A DNA stretch of 64,000 nt, from NCBI GenBank assembly GCA_012927625.1, contig JABBOV010000003.1, positions 620,001-684,000 of the forward strand. Direction: 5' to 3'. Shown piece after piece: positions 38,831 through 48,969 of the stretch. The position numbers and the translations under genes are program-made. How positions within the stretch are numbered: the stretch's first letter is position 1; each line of letters begins with the position of its first letter. The stretch is from Glaciimonas sp. (lineage in GTDB: Bacteria > Pseudomonadota > Gammaproteobacteria > Burkholderiales > Burkholderiaceae_D). Below the pieces are notes generated by a model. That model searched no databases, was not told the DNA's origin, and saw nothing but the letters and a program-made list of their open reading frames with translations.

Positions 38831-39376
38831 TCATGCGAAGACATCAGCCTGTGCAAACGATCTACCTGCCTTGTCTTTGCCAGAAAGTAACGGCTCCGCA
38901 TGTATCGGCCATTGAATGCCGATGTCGAGGTCATTCCACAGAATGCAGCGCTCAAATTCAGGAGCCCAGTAATCGGTGGTTTTGTACAGGAATTCCGCCG
39001 CTGCGCTGATGACGACAAAGCCGTGGGCGAAGCCTGCAGGCATCCATCTTTGGAGCTTGTTTTCGGCGGAGAGTGTCACGCCGGCCCACTGGCCGAAGGT
39101 GGGCGAGCTTTTGCGGATATCCACAGCGACATCGAACACTTCACCGGCAATTACCCGAACCAGTTTACCTTGCGGCCGCTGGATCTGGTAATGCAGGCCG
39201 CGCAGTACATTTTTGGCCGATTTGGAATGATTTTCCTGCACGAAATCGGTCTTGACGCCAGTCAACTCACTAAAGCGGTGCGCATTGAAGCTTTCATAAA
39301 AAAAGCCGCGGTCGTCGCTGTAGACTTTGGGTTCAATAATGAGCAGATCAGGGATGGCAGTGGTCTGGATTTGCAT
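38831..39376 (-). CDS. rmlC: dTDP-4-dehydrorhamnose 3,5-epimerase RmlC
   Basis: 181-residue cupin that epimerises dTDP-4-keto-6-deoxyglucose at C3 and C5. Motifs: DRGFFYESFNAHRF, FVQENHSKSAKNVLRGLHYQ (active-site His) and MPAGFAHGFVVIS. The gene lies between rmlA and rmlD with unusually wide gaps (152 and 212 bases) that hold repeat elements. Confidence 0.94.
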   Translation of the reverse strand: MQIQTTAIPDLLIIEPKVYSDDRGFFYESFNAHRFSELTGVKTDFVQENHSKSAKNVLRGLHYQIQRPQGKLVRVIAGEVFDVAVDIRKSSPTFGQWAGVTLSAENKLQRWMPAGFAHGFVVISAAAEFLYKTTDYWAPEFERCILWNDLDIGIQWPIHAEPLLSGKDKAGRSFAQADVFA

Positions 39377-39444
39377 GGTGTTTATTCGGTGAATATTTTT
39401 GTGCGCAGGCTGCGCTTCTGTATATAGTTCAGATACAGCAATAT

Positions 39445-39503
39445 GTATTTTTTATACCCGCTTTATTTATATGCGGAGAAGTGTAACTTTTATACGATAC
39501 TCC
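39445..39503 (-). repeat. GCATAT-core intergenic element, copy 5
   Basis: On the minus strand: GGAGTAT, 22 nt, GCATAT, 20 nt, ATAC. It lies between rmlA and rmlC, within the operon, and shares CTCCGCATA and AATAAAG with copy 2. Confidence 0.78.
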
Positions 39504-39528
39504 CCACTCATACGCATTAACCAGATAC

Positions 39529-40428
39529 TCAAAATATCTTGTCGTTTAACAGGCGCAGCAAATATTGCCCATAGCTATTCTTATTGAGTGGTTGCGCCAG
39601 ACTTTCGAGTTGCGCGGCATCGATATAGCCTTTGCGGTAGGCGATTTCTTCTGGGCAGGCCACTTTTAGCCCCTGGCGGTTTTCGATGGTGGCGATGAAT
39701 TGACCTGCTTCAAGCAGGGATTCATGGGTACCAGTGTCGAGCCATGCCATGCCGCGCCCCATCAACTCGACATTGAGCTGGTTGCGCTCAAGATAGGCGC
39801 GGTTGACGTCAGTTATTTCCAGCTCGCCACGGGGAGAAGGCTTGACGTTGGCGGCGATGTCGCACACTTGATTGTCGTAGAAATACAGACCGGTCACGGC
39901 GTAATGCGATTTCGGCTGGGCAGGTTTTTCTTCAATGCCGATCACGCGGCGGTTAGCATCGAATTCAACCACGCCGTAACGCTCAGGGTCATTAACGCGA
40001 TAGGCGAAGACGGTAGAACCATTGCTGTGCTCGTTGGCTGCACGCAATTGCGCTTCGAAATTACTACCATAATAAATGTTGTCACCCAAGATCAGCGCCG
40101 AATGGCAATCGCCGACGAATTCACGTCCGATGATAAATGCTTGGGCCAGACCGTCCGGCGTCGGTTGCACCGCATAACTAAGATGAATGCCCCACTGGCT
40201 GCCATCACCTAATAATTCCTGGAAACGCGGCGTGTCTTGCGGGGTGGAGATGATCAGAATATCGCGTATGCCTGCCAGCATCAGCGTAGTCAGCGGGTAA
40301 TAAATCATCGGCTTGTCGTACACCGGCAATAATTGCTTGGAAACCGACATCGTGACCGGGTACAAACGGGTGCCGGAGCCGCCGGCCAGGATGATGCCTT
40401 TACGGTTATTGGGTACTGCTTTGATCAT
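39529..40428 (-). CDS. rmlA: Glucose-1-phosphate thymidylyltransferase RmlA
   Basis: 299 residues; makes dTDP-glucose from Glc-1-P and dTTP. The nucleotidyltransferase motif is [17 protein letters not shown], followed by [24 protein letters not shown] and [15 protein letters not shown]. The start overlaps the rmlB stop (ATGA). Its product serves both the rhamnose and the Fuc3NAc-type branches. Confidence 0.95.
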   Translation of the reverse strand: MIKAVPNNRKGIILAGGSGTRLYPVTMSVSKQLLPVYDKPMIYYPLTTLMLAGIRDILIISTPQDTPRFQELLGDGSQWGIHLSYAVQPTPDGLAQAFIIGREFVGDCHSALILGDNIYYGSNFEAQLRAANEHSNGSTVFAYRVNDPERYGVVEFDANRRVIGIEEKPAQPKSHYAVTGLYFYDNQVCDIAANVKPSPRGELEITDVNRAYLERNQLNVELMGRGMAWLDTGTHESLLEAGQFIATIENRQGLKVACPEEIAYRKGYIDAAQLESLAQPLNKNSYGQYLLRLLNDKIF

Positions 40429-41552
40429 GATGCGGCCCCTTGCTTGTCATCGCGTTGCTGATAGTTCCTGGCGACCCATTTGAGATAATCGCCGGACTGC
40501 ACGTTACGTACCCATTCCTGATGACCCAGATACCACTGCACGGTTTTGCGGATGCCGGACTCGAAAGTTTCGGTCGGTTTCCAGCCCAGTTCGCGCTCGA
40601 TCTTGCCGGCGTCAATGGCGTAACGGCGGTCATGGCCGGGGCGATCGGTGACGGTGGTGATTAGGTCGCGGTAGGAAGAACCAACCTCCCTTCCAACCTC
40701 CCCCGCAAATGGTGACGCGCTTTCACTTTTTTTAGGCTCAAGCACGTCAAGGATGTCGCACAGGGTGAGCACTACATCAAGGTTAGTCATTTCATTCCAG
40801 CCGCCGATGTTGTAGGTTTCGCCCAGACAACCTGCTGCCAGCACCCGTCGGATCGCGGCGCAGTGGTCGCTCACATAGAGCCAGTCGCGCACTTGCTGGC
40901 CGTCGCCATAGATCGGCAGCGCTTTGCCGGCGCGGGCGTTGGTGATGATCAGCGGGATCAATTTTTCCGGGAAATGATAGGGGCCGTAATTATTGGAACA
41001 ATTAGTGGTCAGCGTCGGCAAACCGTAGGTATGGTGATAAGCGCGCACCAGATGATCAGATGCTGCCTTGGAGGCGGAATACGGGCTGTTCGGCGCGTAA
41101 GCGGTGGTTTCGGTAAATGGCGCATCGTCCGGGCCGAGCGTGCCGTATACCTCATCGGTGGAAACGTGCAGGAAGCGAAACGCAGATTTGTCCGCTTCCG
41201 GCAAGCCGCCCCAGTAAGCGCGCACCGCTTCCAGCAGGGCGAAGGTGCCGTTGACGTTGGTTTCGATAAAGGCAGCCGGGCCGAGGATAGAGCGGTCGAC
41301 ATGGCTTTCGGCCGCAAAGTGCAGCAGCGCGCGCGGCTGGTGGGTGGCAAGCAGGCTGGCCACCAATGCCGTATCGCCGATGTCGCCTTTGACAAACACA
41401 TGGCGCGGATCATCGCGCAGACTGGCAAGGTTGTTCAGGTTGCCGGCGTAGGTCAGTTTGTCAAGATTGATGACCGGCTCGTCGCTTTGCGCCAGCCAGT
41501 CGAGCACGAAATTTGCGCCAATAAAGCCGGCGCCGCCAGTGACTAATATCAT
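40425..41552 (-). CDS. rmlB: dTDP-glucose 4,6-dehydratase RmlB with a short internal insertion
   Basis: 375 residues; converts dTDP-glucose to dTDP-4-keto-6-deoxyglucose. SDR motifs: [38 protein letters not shown] and Tyr-x3-Lys in [15 protein letters not shown]. Between ILDVLEPK and [16 protein letters not shown] there is a stretch of roughly 18 extra residues (about 273-290, [17 protein letters not shown]) not present in E. coli RmlB. The stretch keeps frame and is encoded by GGGGGAGG-rich DNA near 40675-40735. It is probably tolerated in a surface loop. It is the first gene of the polysaccharide operon. Confidence 0.93.
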   Translation of the reverse strand: MILVTGGAGFIGANFVLDWLAQSDEPVINLDKLTYAGNLNNLASLRDDPRHVFVKGDIGDTALVASLLATHQPRALLHFAAESHVDRSILGPAAFIETNVNGTFALLEAVRAYWGGLPEADKSAFRFLHVSTDEVYGTLGPDDAPFTETTAYAPNSPYSASKAASDHLVRAYHHTYGLPTLTTNCSNNYGPYHFPEKLIPLIITNARAGKALPIYGDGQQVRDWLYVSDHCAAIRRVLAAGCLGETYNIGGWNEMTNLDVVLTLCDILDVLEPKKSESASPFAGEVGREVGSSYRDLITTVTDRPGHDRRYAIDAGKIERELGWKPTETFESGIRKTVQWYLGHQEWVRNVQSGDYLKWVARNYQQRDDKQGAAS

Positions 41553-42158
41553 CTAATGCTCCTTAATCCCAATGCGCCACTTTATCGCAGCCGCCATTTT
41601 AAGCGAAAGTGCGCTCTGATCCAGGCAGAAAACAGCGCAGGCATCAGCCCCTTCAGGCACTAAAAACGTAGCGTTTTCGGGGGCTACAGCAGTGATACTT
41701 ATATTTCAAGAAACAGAGCCTCAGAACAGTAGTTCTCATAAAGCCATTGCATCAACAATTTAAAATCGCTAACTATATGATTTTATTAAGATTAAATAAG
41801 ATCAATTGAAAAATCCAATAATATTTCTTTCCGTGCCGGTGCTCGCTACGGCCAAGGTTATTTTTGCCAGTACCGAACCGGTCGACTTACGATTACGAAA
41901 TAGTGGCAGTTGCTGTGGCTTGGTGCTGGCTCACGGAGGTTCTGCCTAAAATATCAGAACCAGCAAGAATTGCACATCGTCAGAATTGAGCCCGGTGGGA
42001 TGGATTGTTTCAGCAACGTCACCATTAAATGAATTTCCTAAAGGTTGCATAATGAAAATTTTTTGCAAACGTATCGCGTTAAAATCCCATGCTATTGCCC
42101 CTACCGCGTAGATTAATAGGCTTAGTAATAGGTTTAATAAGAATTGTGAAAGAAAGTT
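41553..42158. other. Intergenic region between the polysaccharide operon and the cyclase
   Basis: This 606-base space between divergent genes must hold the promoter of the rml operon and that of the diguanylate cyclase. I see an imperfect hairpin (AGCCCC/GGGGCT outer arms near 41645-41693) that may be transcribed in the rml leader, and no convincing -35/-10 pair. No gene is supported. Confidence 0.55.
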
Positions 42159-44084
42159 ATGCCTCAAACGGCTCTTCCCACCGATGAAACTGAGCGACTG
42201 GCTCTTCTTGATTCCCTCAATTTACTTGATACGCTGGCCGAACCCGCTTTCGACCACATTACCAGGCTGGTAACCCGTATTCTTCATGTGCCAATCGCGC
42301 TTGTATCCCTAGTGGACACGAACCGCCAATGGTTTAAGTCGTGCATCGGGCTGAATGTAACCGAGACGCCTCGCGAATTTGCTTTTTGTGCGCACACGAT
42401 TTTGCAGGACAGCCCGATGACAGTCGAGGATGCCTCTAAAGACCCACGTTTTACAGATAACCTACTGGTCAAGAGTGCCCCGAACATCCGTTTTTATGCT
42501 GGCGTACCTATCCGTACCTGTGGTGGCATAGCACTAGGGACGCTATGCGCCATCGATTCACAGCCTCGAACTTTAACGCAGGATGAGCTCGATATACTTA
42601 TTGATCTGGCAGAATTAGTTAGCAAGGAAATTCAACAACGCGAAGCTAACCTGCTGGCGCGTCGCCACATAGATCGCACTAAAACGGCCATCCAGGACAG
42701 CGAAGCACGGTTCCGTTCGATCTTCGAGCGCGCTGGGGCCGGTATCGCCATAGTTGCACCAGATGGGGGATGGATTAGCGTCAACGATGCCCTCTGTGAA
42801 ATTGTCGGTTATAGCCAAGATGAACTAGCACGGCTTACATTCCAGGACATTACACATCCAGAGGATCTCGACGGAGACCTGAATTTTCTGCAACAGTTAA
42901 TCGCTGGCACGATCGATAGTTATCAACTAGATAAACGATATTTGCGCAAGAATGGTGATGCTGTATGGATCAGGCTTAGCGTCACAAAACAGGTAAATGA
43001 TGACAATCAACTGGAATATTTCGTTGCCGTCATCAATGATATCCATGCGCGTAAAAAGGCGGAGGCATCACTGGCGGCACTGCGACGCGATCTTGAAAAG
43101 CGCGTCGAGGAACGTACGCTTTCATTGCGCACAGCCAACGAGAAGTTGTCGAGCAGCATGGCCCAGCAGGCGCATTTCCAGCAGGCGCTGCTCAAGCGGG
43201 AGGCTGAACTCAGCGCCGTGCTTGAGAATGCAAACGACGCCTACGTGTGTATCGATCAAGCTGGAGTGGTCAGCGCCTGGAACCGTCAAGCACAAGAAAC
43301 CTTTGGCTGGACTGCCGAAGAAGCTATTGGATGTTGCTTGGATGTATTAATAATTCCTTTACCCATGCGCGAGGCACACCATTCAGGGATGAGGCGCTAT
43401 CTTAGTTCAGGGCAAACCAAAGTGCTGAACCAGCGGCTGGAGTTGCCGGCTATTCGCCGAGACGGCACCACGCTCCCGGTGGAAGTGCGCATCCGCGCTA
43501 TTGAGCTCGATGGCCAGACAATTTTCAGTGCATTCCTGCATGACATCACCGAGCGCAAGCTTGCTGAGGAAGCTAGAGAGCGCGAAGCTAGGCACGATTC
43601 TCTGACTGGGCTACCGAACCGACGCGCATTGTTTGAAATGCTGCCGCAGGCGATTGCCAGGTCTGATCGCAACGGTAAAGGGGTAGCGTTACTCTTTCTT
43701 GATCTGGATGGTTTTAAAGCGGTCAACGACGCCTGGGGACATGAAGCAGGTGATAATTTGCTAGTTGAAATTGCTCGCAGACTATCTGATTGCATACGTC
43801 AAACCGACTCCGTAGCAAGGTTAGGGGGAGATGAATTTACTGTTTTATTGGAAGGGTTATCTATTACCGGACGTAACGACGCGATTGATATTGCTGAGAA
43901 GCTACTAGCAAGTATCCAAGAGCCAGTGCTGCTTGGAACAGCATCCGCCCATGTCAGTGCCAGTATCGGTATTGCCTTTCATTTTCCCGGAACTAAAGTA
44001 TCTCCTGACCAGTTGGTCAAAACCGCCGACACGGCAATGTACGAGGCCAAGCGCGCGGGAAAATCAACAATTTGCGTGCAATAG
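42159..44084 (+). CDS. Diguanylate cyclase with GAF and two PAS domains
   Basis: A 641-residue soluble signalling protein: GAF domain (about 25-160; SLVDTNRQWFKSCIGLNVTE), PAS (about 180-300), a coiled coil (about 300-350), a second PAS (about 350-470) and a GGDEF domain (about 475-641). The GGDEF motif is intact (ARLGGDEFTVLLEGL) with the inhibitory RxxD site RQTD five residues earlier, so it should make c-di-GMP and be product-inhibited. There is no membrane helix, so it senses a cytoplasmic signal. It lies divergent from the polysaccharide operon and could influence it, but only position supports that. Confidence 0.92.
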   Translation: MPQTALPTDETERLALLDSLNLLDTLAEPAFDHITRLVTRILHVPIALVSLVDTNRQWFKSCIGLNVTETPREFAFCAHTILQDSPMTVEDASKDPRFTDNLLVKSAPNIRFYAGVPIRTCGGIALGTLCAIDSQPRTLTQDELDILIDLAELVSKEIQQREANLLARRHIDRTKTAIQDSEARFRSIFERAGAGIAIVAPDGGWISVNDALCEIVGYSQDELARLTFQDITHPEDLDGDLNFLQQLIAGTIDSYQLDKRYLRKNGDAVWIRLSVTKQVNDDNQLEYFVAVINDIHARKKAEASLAALRRDLEKRVEERTLSLRTANEKLSSSMAQQAHFQQALLKREAELSAVLENANDAYVCIDQAGVVSAWNRQAQETFGWTAEEAIGCCLDVLIIPLPMREAHHSGMRRYLSSGQTKVLNQRLELPAIRRDGTTLPVEVRIRAIELDGQTIFSAFLHDITERKLAEEAREREARHDSLTGLPNRRALFEMLPQAIARSDRNGKGVALLFLDLDGFKAVNDAWGHEAGDNLLVEIARRLSDCIRQTDSVARLGGDEFTVLLEGLSITGRNDAIDIAEKLLASIQEPVLLGTASAHVSASIGIAFHFPGTKVSPDQLVKTADTAMYEAKRAGKSTICVQ

Positions 44085-44220
44085 TGCTGGCATTTATGCA
44101 TTGCATAGCCATCATTTGCATTTGATTCAAGCCGAAAATCACATTAAACGCGAGCATAACCGGCTTGAAACGAGAGCCGTTAAACTTGGCGATAATATTT
44201 GGATATGTTTTTGGCGACTA

Positions 44221-44652
44221 TTACCCGTCTGGCTCTTGGGATTTCGAGCGCTTTTTTAGGCGAGGATAAATTTTTAATTTCTCTTCCGATGCTGATAGAG
44301 TTGCCCACCATATAAAGATCAATAAAACAATCTGCAATGCCAATCGTATCGTCAATAATATTTCGGGAATGCTTGGAAACAGTTGAGGATTGAGCCACAT
44401 ATAAATGTTTGCAGGGGTAACGGCGATGGTCAGCGCAAACAATCCAATTCCCGCTGCTCTGCGATACCGCAAGTGAACTAGCCCTAATGCACCGACCAAT
44501 TCGAAAAAGCCGGTTATGTAAACAGCTGGTAGGCGAAGCGGCAAAGAGGGTGGAACAATTTTGAGAAAAAAATCCGGCGCAACAAAATGCCCAGTACCAC
44601 CGATCAAAAACCATATAAACACAATTACCAGTGAAATTTTTTTACTCAGCAT
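44221..44652 (-). CDS. DoxX-family membrane protein
   Basis: 143 residues with four transmembrane helices (SLVIVFIWFLIGGTGHFVAP, then YITGFFELVGALGLV), matching the DoxX-like four-helix fold, and a basic C-terminal tail KLKKRSKSQ-like. Function is unknown in most members; some interact with thiol or redox proteins. It stands alone between the cyclase and the MFS gene. Confidence 0.8.
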   Translation of the reverse strand: MLSKKISLVIVFIWFLIGGTGHFVAPDFFLKIVPPSLPLRLPAVYITGFFELVGALGLVHLRYRRAAGIGLFALTIAVTPANIYMWLNPQLFPSIPEILLTIRLALQIVLLIFIWWATLSASEEKLKIYPRLKKRSKSQEPDG

Positions 44653-44849
44653 GTAGTCGGAATTGCATATTTTAGCTCAAGGGGCAACAAAATTGTAGCT
44701 TCGGTCGTGCGAGGAATGATTAGTTGGGATCACTCTCGTCCACATCACCACTAAACATAGCTACATGCCAAAATTATTTTAATACAGTCTTTGCACGAGG
44801 CGGTTTTGGGGCAACAACACTGCAAGCGGTCTGCCAACAGAATAAATAA

Positions 44850-46070
44850 ATGATAGATCAAAATAAAAAATTAGAGCCAGCGCTCCCGTTTACCGCAATT
44901 CTGTATTTATCCTTCGCCTCTTTTGCAAGCGCGATTTCACTGCGCGTCACAGATGCGCTGCTTCCAAGATTGGCGAACGACTTTGACGTTTCTCTTGGCG
45001 ATGCATCCTATGTGATAACCACCTTTTCCATTGCGTACGGGCTTTCACAGCTTTTCTTCGGCCCCTTGGGTGACCGTTTTGGAAAATATCTAGTTGTCGC
45101 GTGGGCGTGTCTGGCATGTGCTGTCACAGCAACACTCTGCGCACTGGCGCCTAATTACCCCATGCTTCTCCTAGCCCGGCTGCTGGCCGGTGGCACTGCT
45201 GCCGCGGTCATCCCGCTTTCCATGGCATGGCTAGGGGACGTCGTGCCATACAATCAGCGCCAGCCCGTCCTGGCGCGATTCTTAATGGGACAAATTCTCG
45301 GTCTTTCTTCCGGTGCCCTGGTCGGGGGATTCGCGGCCGATCACCTTAACTGGCGTGTCCCGTTTTTTTTCATCGCATTTATCTTCCTTGCCATCGGAGG
45401 CACTTTAATTGCGACGAATCGTAGCCTTCCTGCTTACGCACTGGCCACCCGCAAGAGCGAAGGCGCTCCAATCCGTCGAATGGTTACAGAGTTTGGCCAA
45501 GTACTCGTTAAGCCTTGGGCACGTGTAGTACTAATAACGGTGTTCCTGGAAGGCGTTTTTCTGTACGGCGCATTCGCTTTTATCGCCTCACATTTGCATC
45601 GCGTCCATGGCGTATCGCTTTCCACCGCTGGTTCGCTGATTATGCTGTTTGGTTTCGGCGGCTTGCTATACGCGAGTGCTGCCAAAATATTGGTAAATCG
45701 ACTTGGAGAGGTCGGTCTAGCCCGCTGGGGCGGCGTGCTACTGGCAACAGCCTTACTTACGATCGGCCTGGCCCCGGCATGGTGGTGGGCTGTACCCGGA
45801 TGTTTTGTTGCTGGCCTGGGCTTCTATATGTTGCATAACACTCTGCAAATAAATGCAACGCAAATGGCAACTGAACGGCGTGGTGCAGCCGTAGCATCGT
45901 TTGCATCATGTTTTTATCTCGGGCAGTCAGTTGGCGTCGCCATCGCAGGTGTACTTATTGAAAAACTGGGTACCTCCCTCGTCATTTCAGTTGGTGCCGC
46001 CGGCGTGTTACTCATCGCCCTCAACTTTAGTCGTCTGCGTGGTTCTGCTGCAATGTTTCCGGCCGCCTGA
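44850..46070 (+). CDS. MFS transporter, drug/sugar efflux type
   Basis: A 406-residue twelve-helix major facilitator. The loop 2-3 motif is GPLGDRFGKYLVVAWACLAC and the TM5 region GLSSGALVGGFAADHLNWR matches efflux members such as AraJ/Bcr. Substrate unknown. No strong ribosome site is seen before the ATG. The gene is monocistronic. Confidence 0.85.
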   Translation: MIDQNKKLEPALPFTAILYLSFASFASAISLRVTDALLPRLANDFDVSLGDASYVITTFSIAYGLSQLFFGPLGDRFGKYLVVAWACLACAVTATLCALAPNYPMLLLARLLAGGTAAAVIPLSMAWLGDVVPYNQRQPVLARFLMGQILGLSSGALVGGFAADHLNWRVPFFFIAFIFLAIGGTLIATNRSLPAYALATRKSEGAPIRRMVTEFGQVLVKPWARVVLITVFLEGVFLYGAFAFIASHLHRVHGVSLSTAGSLIMLFGFGGLLYASAAKILVNRLGEVGLARWGGVLLATALLTIGLAPAWWWAVPGCFVAGLGFYMLHNTLQINATQMATERRGAAVASFASCFYLGQSVGVAIAGVLIEKLGTSLVISVGAAGVLLIALNFSRLRGSAAMFPAA

Positions 46071-46870
46071 ACTGACAAGCAAACCCGGGTCTTGCCGCTT
46101 ACTCGACATGGTAGATCAGCCAATGCCAAAGCGGTCACTTTCAAATTTTACTTCAACATCAGGTAGCCCCATGAAAAAAACAACACTGGTACCCATTGAG
46201 GTCATTACAGAAATCATCTCCCGACGACAATCGACGTCTGATGATATTCAAATCCATTCGGTGTATAGCCGCATCTAACTTTTTTTGTGGGAACAGAGGT
46301 ACCTGCTCCGAGCCAGCGTGACCCCCCACAAATCTGACCTTAATCACCACGGCATGTGCGCAGGAAGTTCACCAATTTGGTGAATGGGAAGCCTATTTTC
46401 AAACGCCGAGCGCGGCGTACTTGACAGGGCGTTGGCCTAAAAAAAACGGACTATCAGACTGGGAAATGCTGTTCTGAAGCTACACCTTCGGCTACATAGG
46501 CGTTGTTCAACGCTGAACTGATTGCTCGCAACTTAATATACGTAATGGACCCTGATTTGCATCCATTGTAAGTACCGCCACGCCTTTCGAATTACCCTTG
46601 ATCACAAGCTGTTGGGGCTGACTCGAATTTAACCCACGGTACCGTTTTGACTGACCCATATCGAACCGCAGCAACCCCGCATTGGGCCGTTGTTTCCAAG
46701 GCATGCGGGTGAGTCCGCTATTTCCGGCAGCCTAGTTCAAAAACGCATCGGCTTCACCACCGAAGAGGTTGGATGACGTTCTTGACCAGAAACATGACTA
46801 ATTTACGGTAGTTTAATTCTTGTTTTCAACCTATAAAAATTTTGTAGAAACTCTTATTTTTACAATTTTT
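46071..46870. other. Gene-poor intergenic region, possibly decayed coding sequence
   Basis: About 800 bases without a supported gene. A short frame of 35 codons (46171-46278, MKKTTLVPIEVITEIISRRQ) starts well but ends at once. On the minus strand a 65-codon frame (46507-46704) has protein-like composition but no start site. A 17-base palindrome TTCACCAATTTGGTGAA is at 46368-46384. These may be fragments of lost genes; I cannot assign them. Confidence 0.5.
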
Positions 46871-46876
46871 GCAAAT

Positions 46877-46909
46877 AAAAAAACTCCAAATTCTTTACAG
46901 AATTTGGAG
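46877..46909 (-). terminator. Strong intrinsic terminator of ssb
   Basis: A perfect 11-bp stem (CTCCAAATTCT/AGAATTTGGAG, 46884-46909) with loop TTAC; on the minus strand it is followed by seven Ts. It lies about 90 bases downstream of ssb. Confidence 0.88.
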
Positions 46910-46995
46910 GTAATTTATTTTATTTATTTGTTTAAAAACAATGACTTATAACGAAACTTAATTAAATTAACTTAACAATACTAAGTTTATCCGCA

Positions 46996-47487
46996 TCAGA
47001 ACGGAATATCATCATCCATATCGGAGAAATTCGATGCCGGCCGTGCTGCTGGAGCCTGCGGCCGCTGCTGTTGCTGCGGGCTATTTTGACGTTGTTGCGG
47101 GGCTGGCGCACTGCCGTAGCCGCCATCGTCCATACCGGCGCTGCCACCGCCTTGGCGACTGCCCAGCATTTGCATGGTGTCGGCGCGGATGTCGGTCGCG
47201 TATTTCTCAACGCCATCCTTGTCGGTATATTTTCGCGTTTTCAGGCTGCCTTCTATATACACTTGCGAACCCTTTTTCAGGTATTGCCCCATGATTTCAG
47301 CCAGCTTGCCAAAAGCAGTGATCCGATGCCATTCGGTGGCTTCTTTCTTTTCGCCAGTGGCTTTGTCTTTCCAGCTGTCGGTGGTGGCCACTGCAATCGT
47401 AGCGATGGCGTCACCGCTGGGCATGTAGCGCATTTCAGGATCACGTCCGAGATTGCCGACGATGATGACTTTATTGACTGAGGCCAT
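46996..47487 (-). CDS. ssb: Single-stranded DNA-binding protein
   Basis: 163 residues from the ATG at 47487 ([18 protein letters not shown]), with AGGAG upstream; the frame extends to 47547 without support. OB-fold of about 110 residues ([32 protein letters not shown]), a Gln/Gly/Pro-rich linker and the acidic tip MDDDIPF that binds partner proteins. It protects single-stranded DNA in replication and repair. It lies near uvrA in this lineage, in the order ssb-MFS-uvrA. Confidence 0.95.
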   Translation of the reverse strand: MASVNKVIIVGNLGRDPEMRYMPSGDAIATIAVATTDSWKDKATGEKKEATEWHRITAFGKLAEIMGQYLKKGSQVYIEGSLKTRKYTDKDGVEKYATDIRADTMQMLGSRQGGGSAGMDDGGYGSAPAPQQRQNSPQQQQRPQAPAARPASNFSDMDDDIPF

Positions 47488-47533
47488 GTGATTCTCCTGA
47501 TTTTCTGTGATGTTTGGTGCTGGATGTTGAGTA

Positions 47534-48751
47534 CTAGACGGCCGCAACCTGGGGTTTACTGCGGCGCGGTAAATTCTGCATATTGAATGCGATTATAAGC
47601 CAGCCTACCGTCAACACTGCACCGAGGATGAAGACCGAATTCGGCCCGGCATACTGTTTCAGCCAGCCGCCCAATGCCCCGCCGCAAAACAGCCCAAGCG
47701 CCTGCAAGGTGTTATACACACCCAGCGCCGCGCCTTTGGCAGCCGGCGGCGCAATGCGCGACACCAGCGACGGCAGGCTGGCTTCCATGATGTTGAAAGC
47801 GACAAAGAAGGCGAACAACAATCCGATCAATGCCCTCGGCTCGGTCAGAAATTGCCACATCCCGAGTTGCACGCACAGCAGTAGCGCAATCGCGCCGACA
47901 AACACTTGCTTCATCTTGCCTTTTTTTTCACCGATAAAGATCGGCGGCAGCATCACGACAAAAGATGCCAGCACTACCGGCAAATAGATTTTCCAGTGTT
48001 CGGCTACCGGCAGACCGGCATATTTCACCAACGCCGGCGGCACCACGACGAACATCGCCATCTGCATCAGATGCAACGCAAATACGCCGTAATTGAGCCG
48101 CATCAATTCACTGTTGCGCAACACCGCCGTAAACGGCACGCGCGCAGCAGGCAGCGCCGGCGCGGCAGGCACCAGATACAAGACCACCAAAATTCCCAGC
48201 ACCGACAAGGTGCCGGTCAACGCAAAAATCCCGCCCATGCCGACGACTTTGTACAACAGCGGCGACGCCACCAGCGAAAAGGCAAAGGTCAGGCCAATCG
48301 AGCCGCCGACCATCGCCATGGCCTTGGTGCGGTGCTCTTCGCGGGTCGAGTCGGCGATGAAAGCGGTCACGGCGGCTGAAATCGCGCCGACGCCCTGTAC
48401 CGCCCGGCCAATAATCATCCACAGCATGTTGTCGGCGCCAGCGGCGATGAAGGAGCCGATCGCAAACAGGATCAGGCCGATGATGATGACGGGCTTGCGG
48501 CCGTATTTGTCGGATGCAGCGCCGAACGGAATTTGCCCGAACGATTGGGTCAGGCCGTAAATCCCCATTGCCAGACCGACCAGGAAGGCACTGTCTCCGC
48601 CAGGCAAGGTTTTGGCATGAATCGCGAAAACCGGCAAAATCAGGAACAGGCCCAACATGCGCAAGGCAAAAATCGAAGCCAGCGCAGTAGTGGATTTAAT
48701 TTCAGCGCGGGTCATGGCCGCAGGCAAGGCGTTATGTGTATTGGCAGACAT
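47534..48751 (-). CDS. MFS transporter adjacent to ssb and uvrA
   Basis: A 405-residue twelve-helix transporter with [20 protein letters not shown] and [15 protein letters not shown] around the loop 2-3 motif. The gene order uvrA-MFS-ssb recurs in Burkholderiales. The ATG at 48751 (MSANTHNAL) is preferred over the upstream TTG. A C-terminal cytoplasmic tail is short. Substrate unknown. Confidence 0.86.
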   Translation of the reverse strand: MSANTHNALPAAMTRAEIKSTTALASIFALRMLGLFLILPVFAIHAKTLPGGDSAFLVGLAMGIYGLTQSFGQIPFGAASDKYGRKPVIIIGLILFAIGSFIAAGADNMLWMIIGRAVQGVGAISAAVTAFIADSTREEHRTKAMAMVGGSIGLTFAFSLVASPLLYKVVGMGGIFALTGTLSVLGILVVLYLVPAAPALPAARVPFTAVLRNSELMRLNYGVFALHLMQMAMFVVVPPALVKYAGLPVAEHWKIYLPVVLASFVVMLPPIFIGEKKGKMKQVFVGAIALLLCVQLGMWQFLTEPRALIGLLFAFFVAFNIMEASLPSLVSRIAPPAAKGAALGVYNTLQALGLFCGGALGGWLKQYAGPNSVFILGAVLTVGWLIIAFNMQNLPRRSKPQVAAV

Positions 48752-48827
48752 GGGCAATAGTGGCGATATGGAAGACGAAGCGGGTTTTACAGCGGGTTTT
48801 AAAAAAAGCTATAGTATCAGGTTGATT

Positions 48828-48907
48828 GGCCGGAAAGGTAGGGCGGGTGAAACCCGCGCAGAGTGAGCGCATCAAAAGTGCAGTTTTCACCCGCCCGATT
48901 ACCGGCC
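48828..48907. repeat. Long imperfect palindrome in the uvrA/MFS space
   Basis: Outer arms GGCCGG/CCGGCC and inner perfect 12-bp arms GGGCGGGTGAAA (48841-48852) and TTTCACCCGCCC (48885-48896). It contains GTAGGGCGGG, related in style to the GTAGGTCGGG palindromes, so it is a REP-like element. Confidence 0.75.
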
Positions 48908-48910
48908 ATA

Positions 48911-48969
48911 GTATATTTAATTTACGCAATCAACATATGCGTAAAATGCCATAAAAATGACGATACTCC
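48911..48969 (-). repeat. GCATAT-core intergenic element, copy 6
   Basis: On the minus strand: GGAGTAT, 22 nt, GCATAT, 20 nt, ATAC; the core is preceded by ATTTTAC. It begins 3 bases after a REP-like palindrome. Confidence 0.78.

Noticed and set aside
41640-41695. Imperfect hairpin in the rml leader as a riboswitch
   Set aside because: The stems are short and broken by bulges and match no class I know.
42098-42115. GCGGTAG on the minus strand, similar to the ops/JUMPstart antitermination site
   Set aside because: Only seven bases match, the rest of the known consensus is absent, and it lies over 500 bases upstream of rmlB.
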